Shown here piece after piece: positions 23,899 through 36,655 of a stretch of DNA of 64,000 nt. The DNA comes from Torymus aiolomorphi (Eukaryota > Arthropoda > Insecta > Hymenoptera > Torymidae). The position numbers were made by a program, and so were the translations under genes. Location: positions 175,597,478-175,661,477 of the forward strand of contig CM070876.1 of assembly GCA_036365515.1 (NCBI GenBank). Direction: 5' to 3'. The notes under the pieces were generated by a model. It was not told where the DNA came from. It worked only from the letters and a program-made list of their open reading frames with translations, and ran no database searches. Each line of letters opens with the position of its first letter. Position 1 is the first letter of the stretch.

Positions 23899-24039
23899 CT
23901 ACACATACATTGTGGCACATCGGAATCTAGTACCTATAGCCAATAAAAGAACAAGAACAAGAAAGCGTTTGCCAACGTTGATATGCCGCCAGCGAAGCCA
24001 ACTGGAACACTTATTCCAAGCCCTTGACAATCGGCGAGG

Positions 24040-24872
24040 GTACGGGTGACTTTCTACCTTCGTATGACAACACCACCGAGAAGGAAAATATACTGGAGAA
24101 GATTCTGCAACGATCAGGCCCCTTACCTCGAGGAGATCACCTTTAAGCGTGATGTTATCTTTTGCTGGAGATTTACAATGCGAACAATTAAGTGGATCGC
24201 CGATCTCTGCCCTAAGCTGAAGCGATTGAACACAGGTAACTTAATACTGAATACCGATTACTTACAGCAACCTCGAGGCGTTGAGCTTTAGCTCCTTCAC
24301 GAAACAGAACGGCGACAAGTTGAGCGTACTGTTCCGCAGGAATAAACGACTGTGCCGACTACAGATCATTGCCTGGTTGACGGCGAGGGACTTTGATCAT
24401 CTCGACCCTGGTCAGCTAGAGTTCCTGCGTATAGAATAGATACTGTCGAAATTTCGAACTCACCGCCGAGGTTGCCGATAAACTTGCCGAGTCGCTCGTC
24501 GAGCTAAAGTACATCCCTGTTACGTACTCCACACCCAGCACTTGGGCAAGCTGAAGAATCTGCGATCTCTAAACCTAAAAGTTGAAGTCAAAAGGCTTCA
24601 GACTGAGTGCATAGCCGATATTGCTAAAAATTGTCAGAAACTTAAGAATCTCGCCTTGGCCATTCTCGCGGAACAGGCATATGACTAAAATGTCATTGCG
24701 TCGCTCTTTGACCTGCCTTATCTGAGAAGGCTATTTATAATAGTGAACGAAAATGAAATGCCATGTGAAGAGCTTGATAGGTTGCTCCAAAAAGTCCCCA
24801 ATTTCCAGTTCTTTGTAATCGATACATGCACTGACTGTACACACGGAGAGGAGAGTTTGGATTCTTGTTACT
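24040..24872 (+). pseudogene. Leucine-rich-repeat (F-box/LRR-like) pseudogene
   Basis: A protein-like reading can be followed only across several frames. Seen in order: YLEEITFKRD...IKWIADLCPKLKRLN, then in a new frame LEALSFSSFTKQNG...LQIIAWLTARDFDHL, then LKNLRSLNLKVEVKRLQ, CIADIAKNCQKLKNLALAI, a TAA-interrupted VIASLFDLPYLRRLFII, and VPNFQFFVIDTC ending at a stop. The spacing of Leu-rich segments resembles F-box/LRR proteins. At least two frameshifts and one in-frame stop (about 24686) mark it as dead. No F-box itself is visible. Confidence 0.7.
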
Positions 24873-25033
24873 GACACCGCAGAGGTTGGCTCTAGTGACT
24901 CGAGCTTATAGCAGTTATAATAATTGCTGCAATAGGCTGCGGGAACGGTGATCGAGAGGATCGTAGGTAAGTCGAATAAAGCGACGTAATGTGTAGATTT
25001 TTATCTGTTCTATTATTATAAATCATACCTATC

Positions 25034-25138
25034 TTTTGCTTCCTCAAAGAGGAAGCTTTGTAATGGTGAAAAAAATGTTTAAAAACATGTTTTAAGACTT
25101 TTGGTACTAAAATCCGTCGTTTTTGAGCAAAAAAATTT

Positions 25139-25178
<40 letters not shown>

Positions 25179-25211
25179 GTGTGTGTATGTGTGTGTATGT
25201 GTGTGTGTATT
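25034..25211 (+). mobile_element. Helentron-like element copy D, 5' part
   Basis: It begins with the hairpin GCTTCCTCaaaGAGGAAGC, continues with tttgtaatggtgaaaaaa and ends in a GT-rich array (25141-25208), where the next copy starts. It appears to be truncated by copy C. Confidence 0.6.
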
Positions 25212-26130
25212 TATTTTGCTTCCTTTTAGAGGAAGCTTTGTGATAGTAAAAAAAACGTTTTGGAGAAAATGTGTTAGGAATGTTGTTTAGCATATTTGGA
25301 ATCGAAATACACTATTTTTAGATATATGTCCATATATGCGGATATCTCATGATCTACTTGACCGATTTTAACCAGAGAAGTATCATTTTTTTGCATTTTG
25401 CTTTCACAGTTGGGGTCAATAGTCTATTTTTGTCAATTTCGATTTTCTTTTTTTTTTATAGCCATTTTTCAATTTTGAAAATTTTTATTTTCATATTTTT
25501 AAATATTTAGAACTAATATTCTTAATATGTTATGAATGCACTTTATGCAGAATAAAATTCTCAACATTTAAAAAAAAAAGAAGTCGATAGCTATATTCTG
25601 TCGTGTTATTGATAAAAACGTCAATTTTTGAAAATAGGTTATATTTTGAAATTGAAAAAAGATATTGACATGAATGTTTTTTTGGTTAAAAAGAATATTG
25701 AGTACTATAATTTTCTAAATTTTCGTGTTTTTTTATTGATTCTTTAAAAAAAAAAAATAATTTAAAAAAAAAGGGATTTTTTTTGTCGTTGCATAATAGA
25801 ATAAAATTTACTTAATCGCTTTGAAATTCCGTGTAGGAGTAGATTTTGTATACGACTCGAGTCCTTTCTTTGGGCAAAAGGATTGATCCATAAATTTCAG
25901 AGATATTTGAGGTTAAAATTTTTTTATAAATCGTAATTTCTCGAGAACAGATCGATGGGTTATCCTAAAATTTATAGACGAATTTGCATTTGAGATAGGC
26001 AATATGTGGGAAAAATTTGATCATGATTGATCGATTATTTTCAAAGATATTTAAGATTGAAAATTTTCAAAATTTTTTGAACCGTTTTTAGAAATTGCAA
26101 TTTATTGAGAACAGTTTGTTTTTACATATA
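25212..26130 (+). mobile_element. Helentron-like element copy C
   Basis: It starts 'ttttgcttccttttagagg' and shares long blocks with copy B: aggaatgttgtttag, tctcatgatctact, tttgtcgttgcataa and gtagattttgt. It lacks an uninterrupted GT array, and its 3' end is not clearly defined; homology to copy A continues at least to the 'gatatttgaggttaaaa' block near 25900. Confidence 0.6.
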
Positions 26131-26559
26131 ATTTAAATATTTTAATTATTCTTACGTGTGGATTATTTTATTTTAATTATATATTGGGCAAATTTTAGAA
26201 GTAAAAAGTTTGATTATTATGCATTAATTATTACCTATTTCTTCTAAAAATATAACATAAAATTCTGTAACATTATTTATCTATTTAAAATCGTTGATTA
26301 TTGTATTATTTATTTGAATATATTTATCGTTCATTAAAAATATTACTTATGTCGACTGCAATTTACTATCAACTGATAAGAATTTTTCCATCGGTCTTAC
26401 AGTTGCTATATTTATCATTCTTCATTAATATATTAGTATATAATATCCTTCATTAATTGTATTACCATGATGAAGGATTGAACTTACAATTTTATAATTT
26501 TTATTGCCTATTGTTATATTTATTTGTGGTATAATTTCAATATTATAATTTATTATTTT
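26131..26559. other. AT-rich spacer
   Basis: Very AT-rich, with no gene. Confidence 0.4.
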
Positions 26560-26690
26560 GCTTCCTCCTAGAGGAAGCTTTGTATTAGTAAAAAAAGTTT
26601 TTTAGAAAATATGTTAGGAATGTTGTTTAGCAAATTTGGAATCGAAATACACTATTTTTAGAAAATGTCCGTATGAATGTGTGTGTGTGT

Positions 26691-26732
<42 letters not shown>

Positions 26733-27951
26733 CTGTGTGTGTCTGTGTGTATGTATGTATGTCCGTATACGCTGATATCTCATGATCTACTCAACCGATT
26801 TTAACCAAAGAGGATTCATTTTTTTAGATTTTGCTTCCATAGTTGGGATCAATATTCTATTTTTGTAAAATTAATTTTTTTTATAGCGATTTTTGAATTT
26901 TCAAAATTTTTATTTTTGATTTCTTTAATATTTAGAACGAATATTGTTTATATATTATGAATACCCTGTATGCAGAATAAAATTCTCTACAATTTAAAAA
27001 AAAAAAATAAGTCGATAGCTATATTTGGTCATAAGTTATTGATGAAAATGTAATTTTTTTTAATAGGTTATATTTCGAAATTAAAAAAAGATATTGACAT
27101 GAATATTTTTTTGGTTATGAAGAATATTGAGTACTGTAACTTGCTCAATTTTTATGTTTTTTTTATTCATTATTTTTGGAGAAAAAAAATAATTTATAAG
27201 AAAAGTGATTTTTTTTGTCGTTGCATAACTAGAGTAAAATTGGCTTAATCTCTTTGAAATTCTTTGTAGGGGTAGATTTTGTGTACCAACACTGAGAGAA
27301 AAAACTAGGAATTGGAGGAAGAGCGCTCTTAGGTGTACCGCAAGGATGTTTTAACCTGCAATTTTTACGAGAAACTCAAGTGACGTTGGCAAGTCCTCTC
27401 GCGTTATCCGCATGAACTCGTTCCTAGTAAACACGTGGAAATTTTGTTAAGGTTACAAATAACAAAACACCATTTACTAAATTACGACGTTTCGAGCATT
27501 TTATTAATATGCTCCTCTTCAGGTATAAGAGTATTGTTAGAAATACTAAGTCAAAATATGTTGCGCGGGAAACTATCCGCTCGTCAAAAACGTAAAACCT
27601 GAAAAATGAAAAAAATGAGTTTTATATGTTATGATAGTTATTATATTCACTCATGTTCGTATTAATAATCGAGTTGGTATATCGACTTTGTATGAGTCAA
27701 TTAAACAAATAAATTTAATTTAGACAACTAAAAAGAAATAAGGAATAAAAATCAAAAAAGAATCAAAAAAGGATTTATCTTTCATTTTCGAATCGTTTTT
27801 TCTCAGAGAATATTTTATTTATCGACTTAAATCGAAAAGTACTATGTAAGTATGGATAAGTGTAATAATTATAAATTTTGGCATTTAACATTTTTCGAAG
27901 GCATCAATAAATAAAGTTTGAGGAAACTAAGTGCCAATGAATTGGCAGCGG
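26560..27951 (+). mobile_element. Helentron-like element copy B, interrupted
   Basis: The 5' hairpin GCTTCCTCctaGAGGAAGC is followed by a GT array (26681-26762) and the conserved body. The 3' end has the hairpin GCCAATgaATTGGC followed by AGCGGT, identical to the end of the copy at 34525-36060. The body is broken by unrelated DNA at about 27294-27779. Confidence 0.65.
27294..27779 (-). mobile_element. Insertion with Penelope-type hammerhead-like end
   Basis: Homology to the host element stops at 'cactgagagaaaaaac' and resumes at about 27780 (cattttcgaatcg). On the minus strand the insert holds CTGAAGA (27522-27516), a GAGCAT/ATGCTC stem, and GAAAC (27493-27489), the same arrangement as the end of the Penelope element at 22310. 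It is probably a 3'-end remnant of another Penelope-like element plus further debris. Confidence 0.5.
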
Positions 27952-28079
27952 TTTTTATAACTGTACTACCTTTATACAAGAGGCGCGTGAGTACCCCGAA
28001 GGCAAGCATGAATACAATGATACATACGCTTACATGAGATGGATTTTGCTCCGGCCGAACCATTTAATGACCTGAATAG

Positions 28080-29224
<1,145 letters not shown>

Positions 29225-29227
<3 letters not shown>

Positions 29228-29335
29228 TATTATTATTATTATTCGAAAAAATATTTGTCGAATATTTCTTGAATAATCGATTATTCGAAAAAAATATTCG
29301 ACGAATAATTTTTTCGAATATTTTTTCAAAACACT
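29225..29335. repeat. TTA repeat and ATTCGAA-type palindromes
   Basis: A short (TTA)n run is followed by overlapping units of 'attcgaaaaaatattcg' in both orientations. Confidence 0.7.
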
Positions 29336-30285
29336 TCCAAAGGCCCAGTTTTTATGAGAAACGTGTTTATTAATTAAAATATTTCATTGCATCAAATATT
29401 TACTGAAGTATTCGGAAAAAATTTGCGGACTAATAATGCCGATCTCTGGTTTTAACTATAGTCGCATTATTTTTTTCCAACAGCCTTTGCAAAGATGTCG
29501 AACCAATTCATAGATGGTTTAACAGTAAATAAAGTAAGACAATAGGTATCATTAAATCTGGTGTTTTTGACTACCCGTAACATTCATGTATTAATCGTTG
29601 TATGCTATGGAATTGGTTTTCGAGCTGCACTTATTAAAAAAAAATATCTTAAAAATTACGTTTACTATCCACTGAGATGCAGCTGTTTATGTCTGTTATC
29701 GAGTTAAAATATTTTAGAATAGCTCAGTGATCAAGAGTCGTAATTGAAGGAATCATTATGGTTATTCGTTTTGCCGATCTGTGAATCCACCACTAAGCGC
29801 TGTCTAAATTAGTATATAGACAGTCCCTTTGTATTGTAATTGTAGGATTAAGAAAATGTACAATTATAAACAAACGGCAACAAATATTACTGTCAGCCTG
29901 TAGGAGGGGAAAACCAATATTTTACTCTTTAGAAGTAGAAGAATAATCCACTACCATAGAAGTGATTTTGGGAAAGGGGAAGTAGCAGCGATTGCCTACC
30001 AGAGTACCGCAGATGTCGCCACTTAATGAGCTCCAATAAATGCAGGTATACCAAATGTTTCGTATATAATGTAGTTCGTTGGAAAACGCAGATTAAGAAG
30101 GCTATCCCCATACCCGAGATAGGCCAAACTTATTTGATCCCTTACACCCTGGCGCTAAATCCACCTTTCAACATTCAGAGAAAAATGACTCCTTACTTGA
30201 AAATGAAAAACGGCTTAAGGTATACAAGCAGAAGCTTTTCCTAAGGTTCGGAATGTATTTAAGGCCATACCGTTCGCTTGTTCAT
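29336..30285. other. Intergenic DNA
   Basis: Mostly AT-rich. The frame at 30026-30244 has no recognisable domain and weak coding character. Confidence 0.35.
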
Positions 30286-30471
30286 TCAGTTGACAGGCAG
30301 TCAGTCAGCCAGATGGAACCTGTGCTAAGGCCATTCTGCATCTATAAGACGCTGTTTCGTTTAAGAAATTTTTGTGCAAGTTTGTCAAATTTCTTGATTC
30401 AGTGTATCGATCAAGTGTATTCACAAAGTTGCTTTATCAAATATTAATATTTGTCAAGTAATAGTAGCCAA
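30286..30471 (+). promoter_or_regulatory. Possible promoter and non-coding first exon of the ankyrin gene
   Basis: An initiator-like 'tcattcagttg' near 30284 and a strong donor CCAA|GTAAGT at 30471/30472 precede the acceptor tactttcag at 30849. Inference from splice-site quality only. Confidence 0.35.
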
Positions 30472-30884
30472 GTAAGTAATCAATAAATAATAGTTCATCC
30501 TTTCTTTTACTTCTTTCTTTTTTGAATTGAAATCTGCTAAACATTTTGCACAGAAAAATATATTAAATTATAAAAATGAAACCTTTTTTAAAACACAAGT
30601 AATCGTGTAGTTTCACGTTTTCTTACAAATTGTTATAGTTAGATTTGCACTATTATATTAAAAAAAATTAATTAATCTTACAAGAGCATACCTATACAAA
30701 ATCGTATGCAAAATTACGAAAGGATACTTCAATTTCTATGCTTTGATTTTCGTTAGTATTTTTATTCTATTTTCAAATAACAAAAATTGAATGAGAATCC
30801 AAAGGAAATAAAAGTTGCTTAAACTCACCTAATCAAATGTTACTTTCAGGTGAAGCCTACAAACAGATTGACGTCAGAATAAGA

Positions 30885-31505
30885 ATGGCTACGAGTAATG
30901 AAGAAAAGATTCATCTTGCCATCGAAAGCGATACTGGAATTTTGGGACTTCTAATAAAATACAAAATTAATATCAACAGTAGAGGATTGTCGCACGGTCG
31001 AACGTTCTTGCACACAGCCGTACTAAACGATAAATATGATGTCGCAAAACTTCTGCTTCAAGAGTTCAAGGCAGATGCCAAATTGCGTGCAAATGACGGA
31101 ACAACTCCTCTTCATATTGCAGTAAGAAAGGAGTCCCTCAAAATGGTCTCATTGCTTTTAAAACATAAAGCATATCCAAATGATAAATGGATTAGCCTAA
31201 CCCCGCTACGTATAGCTCTGGAAAATGGTAATGCGCCTATAGTTAAGACGTTAATTCTACATGGTGCATCAAAAAAAAAGGCAGCTGGGAAAGATACTTC
31301 ATTAACGGAAATCGAGTCCAGAATAAAAAAACTTCTGGAAGAAGAGAAAAAGAAAAAGGAAGTCCAGGATAAGTATCCAGAGCTGCCTAAAAATATTAGA
31401 AAACCAAAGACTTCCCATAAAAATAAAGAAGTTCCTCTTCGAATTTATTTATTGAAGAAAAAAACTTTCGAAGCATTTAATGCATTAAACTCAGAATTAG
31501 ATTAA
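30885..31505 (+). CDS. Small ankyrin-repeat protein
   Basis: Encodes 206 residues from ATG 30885, which lies 35 bases into an exon that begins after the acceptor at 30848-30849. An upstream in-frame Met (30837) falls inside the presumed intron. Four ankyrin-type repeats are visible: GRTFLHTAVLNDKYDVAKLL, GTTPLHIAVRKESLKMVSLL, SLTPLRIALENGNAPIVKTL, plus a degenerate one at the N-terminus (EKIHLAIESDTGILGLLIKY). A basic, charged tail with EEEKKKK follows. There is no signal peptide, membrane segment or visible PRANC/F-box end. Ankyrin repeats mediate protein binding, and the partner is unknown. AATAAA lies about 90 bp past the stop. Related debris at about 37380-37440 shows that a second copy once existed nearby. 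Confidence 0.75.
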   Translation: MATSNEEKIHLAIESDTGILGLLIKYKININSRGLSHGRTFLHTAVLNDKYDVAKLLLQEFKADAKLRANDGTTPLHIAVRKESLKMVSLLLKHKAYPNDKWISLTPLRIALENGNAPIVKTLILHGASKKKAAGKDTSLTEIESRIKKLLEEEKKKKEVQDKYPELPKNIRKPKTSHKNKEVPLRIYLLKKKTFEAFNALNSELD

Positions 31506-31599
31506 TATTAGACATTATGTATTAATGTATCTATAATAATTATGTGATTTATGTAAATATTGTGAAATTATTGTAAGAACTATTCGTTGTAAATAAATT

Positions 31600-32190
31600 T
31601 TCATAATTTTTTATATTTAAACTCGATTAATATTTCTTCAAATTACCATCAGGAAAGAGTAAATTCCAATTCTGAAGATATTTGTAAAATTTTATGATCA
31701 ACGTAATATGCAAAAGAATTACAAAACGGTTTATTTAAAAACTATAATGGTACTATTTTAATGAAACATAAAATTTAAAAATTCAATACGGATTTTTATA
31801 GATATATTTCACAAATGCCAAATTTTTTATTTATAAAATAGTTTAATCTCTTATCTCTTTAAAATTTACCTCATGAGTAGGTACTCGATAGAAAAAAAAA
31901 TTCTCATGACATTATAAATAGTATTGTTTGTTTAAAAAAAACTACTAGTTTCCGCGCAGCCTACTTGCCTAGCTCGTATCCGTCCGCACCTTTATTATCG
32001 GCAAACTACGTGGGATAAATTCTCTAATTAGAAAAACCCACCCCGGTATAATTCGGTGTATTGGAATAATTTCAGTTGGGATGTCTATTAAGTCACATTT
32101 CGTAGGCTTAGGTACCGAAACGCTATTACTCAAGACCTTCCACTCAATTGTCAGTAGGCCATCAACACCTGACCGGTGACATGAAATATA
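31600..32190. other. Intergenic DNA
   Basis: AT-rich, with one GC-richer patch near 31950-32010. No gene seen. Confidence 0.35.
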
Positions 32191-32192
32191 TA

Positions 32193-32637
32193 GTCGCAGA
32201 AAAAAACGTGGTCACCCATTTAAGGGGGTGTAGAATACCGCCCTCTATTATGCGACCTATCGGCCGGACAGAAGTAATTCGTTATAACTCGATTGTTACT
32301 ACGATCAACGACTTATCCGAATTCATTTCCCCTCCGGAATGTAATTATCTATCATTCTGCAAAGTTATTGTGAGTCAAAATTTCAAGGACACCTTTAAAA
32401 ATTTCTGGAACAAGAAATAATGAAATTTTGTTCCAGAATTTTTAAAGGTGTCCTTGAAATATTGTCTCACAACTTTGCAGAATAATAAATAATTACATTA
32501 CGGAGGGCAAGTGAATTTGGATAAGTCGTTAATCATAGTAACAATCGAGCTATAACGAATTACTGCTGACCGGCCGGTACGGTAGGTCGCACAATAGAGG
32601 TCGGCATTTTACACCCTCTTAAGTACCAACTGCGCCC
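32193..32637. mobile_element. Foldback element, two 210-220-bp arms
   Basis: Arm 32193-32413 and arm 32428-32637 are inverted copies with scattered mismatches, separated by a loop of only about 14 bp (gaaataatgaaatt). Matching landmarks are caaggacacctttaaaaatt, ttatccgaattcat/ttggataagtcg and ctattatgcgacct/aggtcgcacaatag. No ORF spans it meaningfully. Confidence 0.85.
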
Positions 32638-32981
32638 ATCCCGACAAAACTTTCCTCTGAAATTTGTTGAGTTAGAAATTTTTCAACTCTATTTTCACAC
32701 ATTAAACAAAAACACTATTGAAATCAATTTAAGAAAAGTCATAATGTCTTGTGCAGTATTCCTCTTACAAACTCTGATGATTTAATTGATGAACAAAAAT
32801 AAAACTATCTAGGATTCATTGTTTGCGAATTCGATAATATCATTGGAAAGTTTTTCAATTTTAAAATTGAAAAATTTAATTGTCTTTCTGGTACTGAAAA
32901 TTGATCAAATTGAGTATAGTTCAATATATTTTGTTATTAATTTATGTCTGATTATTTTAAAAATAATTAAAACTCACTTAA
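32638..32981. other. AT-rich spacer
   Basis: No gene; AT-rich. Confidence 0.4.
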
Positions 32982-33299
32982 CAAGGAGAGGGTCTAACCT
33001 GCGGGAAACGGATTTTAACGGACATTGGAGAGTCGATTTCTGGTACCTAAAAATGAAGCCCAGTGCTGACAATTTCATCCAATGGTCACTTTTTCTTCAG
33101 ATATGGGCAATTTAATCTCAAATAACCTTAAAAAATGATGTCCCTTCTAATGAGTGTCATAGTGCAAATATTTATGATACGAAAACAATCAAAATAGATT
33201 ATAAAAGTAGACAGTAAAAGTTAAAATTTAAGCCCTGATTCATTAAAAAATATTGATTTTTTAGGAAGTTACAAGCAATGATAAACAATATAAAAATAA

Positions 33300-34663
33300 A
33301 TAAGGCAGAAAAACTTTTTTTCTCGAAATCTCGCCAAAACTCGTATATAGGGGTATTTTTCGGAGCTCTTTTGATTGGCGCTATGGGTTTTACAATATCT
33401 CAAAATTTTTGAAAATTACTACTTTCCTATTAGTCCTACGAACCTAAGACCGTTTCCAATCGATAACAATATAAACGTAGAAATAAACAACATTTTTCAA
33501 AATTACTCCTCTCCTATTGGTCCTACGACCCTAAAACCGTTTTCATTCGATAGAGCGGGAAAAGATAGTAGAGTATAGTGAATAGGAATCTGTGAATATG
33601 GATATTTTGGAGGTTTATGAACGATTTGAAATCGATTGGATCCGAATAAAGGGAGAAAAACTTTTTTTCTCAATCTCGCCAAAACTCGTATATAGGGGTA
33701 TTTTGCGGTGCTCTTTTGACTGGCGCTATGGGTTTTGCAACAACTCAATATTTTTGTAAATTGCTCCTTTCCTATTGGACCTACGACCCTAAAACCATTT
33801 CCATTCGATAGAGCGGAAAAAATAGTCGGATATATGGTCTTGCGGAATTGAAAAATGAAAATATTGAGATTTGAAAAGATTTAAAGTCGATTAGACGCGA
33901 ATAAACGGAGAAATAAACAACATTTTTCAAAATTACTCCTCTCCTAATGGTCCTACGACCCTACAACCGTTTTCATTCGATAGTGCGGGAAAATAAGTAG
34001 AGTATAGTGAACAGTTGGCTGTGAATATGGATATTTTGGAGGTTTATGAACGATTTGAAATCGATTGGATCCGAATAAAGGGAGAAAAACTTTTTTTCTC
34101 GAAATCTCGCCAAAACTCGTATATAGGGGTATTTTGCGGTGCTCTTTTGACTGGCGCTATGGGTTTTGCAATAACTCAACATTTTTGAAAATTACTCAGT
34201 TCCTATTAATCCTACGACCCTAAAACCATTTCCATTCGATAGAGCGGAAAAAATAGTCGGATATAGGGTCTTGCGGAATTGAAAAATGAAAATATTGAGA
34301 TTTGAAGCGATTTGTAGTTGATTAGGCCCGAATATACCGTAGAAATAAACAACATTTTTCAAAATTACTCCTCTCCTATTGGTCCTACGATCCTAAAACC
34401 GTTTTCCTTCGAGAGAGCGGAAAAAATAGTAGAGTATATTGAATAATTGGCTGTAAATATGGACATTTTGGAGGTTTATGAACGATTTGAAATCGATTGG
34501 ACCCGAATAAAGGCAGAAAAACTTTTGCTTCCTCATAGAGGAAGCTTTGTAACGGTGAAAAAATTTTTCGAAAAAAAAAATGTTCAAAAAGATGTTTTAA
34601 GGCGATATATGTGTATATTAGTTGATTTTGATCATTTTTGTTTTCATGTGTGTGTGTGGGTGT

Positions 34664-34709
<46 letters not shown>

Positions 34710-36655
34710 TTGAACTCTTCATATCTCCGAAACGAATCTACCGATTTTCGTCGGGTAAAGCTTATTCTCTTCGTCTCACGGGAAAAGAAAGGTACCTTGA
34801 TGGATTTGAGTTTTTATTGATTTTCTTTTGTTTTATAACCAAAAAACGATTCTGAATTTTTAGTTTTTTGATTTTTTCATATCTTACAGTCATTATTACA
34901 TAATAAACTTCTCTTGAAAGGTATTTAAATTACCTATATTTTCCTTTTTTAAAATTTAAAATATCTTTAATCTGTCATTTGTTATTAAGGAAAACTTTTT
35001 TATATTTCATAAATTAATTTCTCAAAAAATAATTTATTTATCGACTTGAAATAAATAACCAGTTATTACACTAATTGAAGACTATATGTGGTTAAAATTT
35101 CAAGAGATTATCTTCATTTGTTTTTTAGAAAAAAAATTATTTTCCAAAAACGAATTTTGAATTTTTAGTTTTTTTTATTTTTTCATATCTTATAGCCATT
35201 ATTACATAATATAATAAACTTTTCTTGAAAGGTATTTAAATTACCTATATTTTCCTTTTTTTAAATTTAAAATATCTTCCCTCTATCATTTGTTATTAAG
35301 GAAAACTTTTTTATATTTCATAAATTAATTTCTCAAAAAATACTTTATTTATCGACTTGAAATTTTAACCAGTTATTACGCTAATTTAAGACTATATGTG
35401 GTTAAAATTTCAAGAGATTATCTTCATTTGTTTTTTAGAAAAAAATTATTTTAGAAAAAATTTGCGTTTTCGTTGTCGCACGATGACTAGAGCAAAAATT
35501 ATCCAATCGTCCTTAAATTTGGCACAGATGTAGCTTTTATATATCTTCAGATCGAGTTCGTTGCCCAAAAAGATCGGTCCATTACGAAAAAAGATATTTG
35601 AGGTTAAAAATTTTTTTTTTTTAATTTTCGAATCGCGTTTTCTCAAAAAATACTTGATTTATCGACTTAAAATTTAACCACTTATTAAATTTATAGAAGA
35701 CTATATTTGGTTAAAATTTCAGGAGAATATCTTCATTAGTTTTTTAGAAAAAAATTATTTTACAAAAAATTTGCATTTTCGTTGTCGTACGATAACAAGA
35801 GCAAAAATTACCCAATCGTCCTGAAATTTGGCACAGATGTAGCTTTTATATATCTTCAGATCAAGTTCGTTGCCCAAAAAAATCGGTCCATTACGAAAAA
35901 AGATATAACGCACAGTTTAAGCTGAATCTGGACCCATGACCTTCTCCTACTTAGTCTAACCATACAAGATAAAGTATTAAATTTTAAATATTAGAAGTAA
36001 AAATTAATTAAAGGGATCAATAAATTAAGTTTGAGGAACGTGCCAATGAATTGGCAGCGGTTTTTTTTCGAAATCTCGCCAAAACTCGTATATAGGGGTA
36101 TTTTTCGGCGCTCTTTTAATTGGCGCTATGGATTTTGCAATAACTCAAAATTTTGGGAAATTACTCCTTTCCTATTAGTCCTACGACCCTAAAACCATTT
36201 CCATTCTATAGAGCGGAAAAAAATAGTCGGTTATAGGGTCTTGCGGGATTGAAAAATGAAAATTTTGAGATTTTAAGCGATTTGAAGTCGATTAGGCCCG
36301 TATAAACGGAGAAATAAACAACATTTTTCAAAATTACCCCTATCCTATTGATCCTACGACCCTAAAACCGCTTTCATTCGATAGAGCGGAAAACAATAGT
36401 AGAGTATAGTGAATAGTTGGCTGTGAATATGGATATTTTGGAGGTTTATGAACGAGTTGAAATCGATTGGATCCGAATAAAGGGAGAAAAACTTTTTTTC
36501 TCGAAATTTCACAAAAACTCGTATATAGGGGTATTTTTCGGCGTTCTTTTGATTGGCGCTATGGATTTTGCAATAACTCAAAATTTTGGAAAATTAGTCC
36601 TTTCCTATTGGTCCTACGACCCTAAAACCATTTCCATTCGATAGAGAGAAAAACT
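33300..36655. repeat. Tandem satellite, period about 430 bp, interrupted
   Basis: The landmark 'tcgccaaaactcgtatatag' occurs near 33332, 33679, 34109, 36077 and (with changes) 36505. Spacings are about 347, 430, (interrupted) and 428 bp. Other shared blocks are 'ttggcgctatgg', 'tggtcctacgaccctaaaac', 'tggatattttggaggttta' and 'gatttgaaatcgattgga'. The array is split by the insertion at 34525-36060. Confidence 0.85.
34525..36060 (+). mobile_element. Helentron-like element copy A, complete
   Basis: The 5' end is the hairpin GCTTCCTCatAGAGGAAGC (34527-34545), followed by a GT array (34648-34706). The body holds two near-identical copies of a block of about 305 bp (34914-35140 and 35219-35450), with a third, partial one near 35640. 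The 3' end is the hairpin GCCAATgaATTGGC followed by AGCGG. Cutting it out joins 'gaaaaactttt' to 'ttttttttcgaaatctcgcc', the exact satellite sequence, so ends and T-tract target are defined. No Rep/helicase is encoded. Confidence 0.75.

Noticed and set aside
32148..32420. 90-residue frame
   Set aside because: It lies in one arm of the foldback palindrome and has no domain.
33300..36655. CRISPR-like array
   Set aside because: Units are about 430 bp and fully repetitive, with no short-repeat/unique-spacer pattern, and the genome is eukaryotic.
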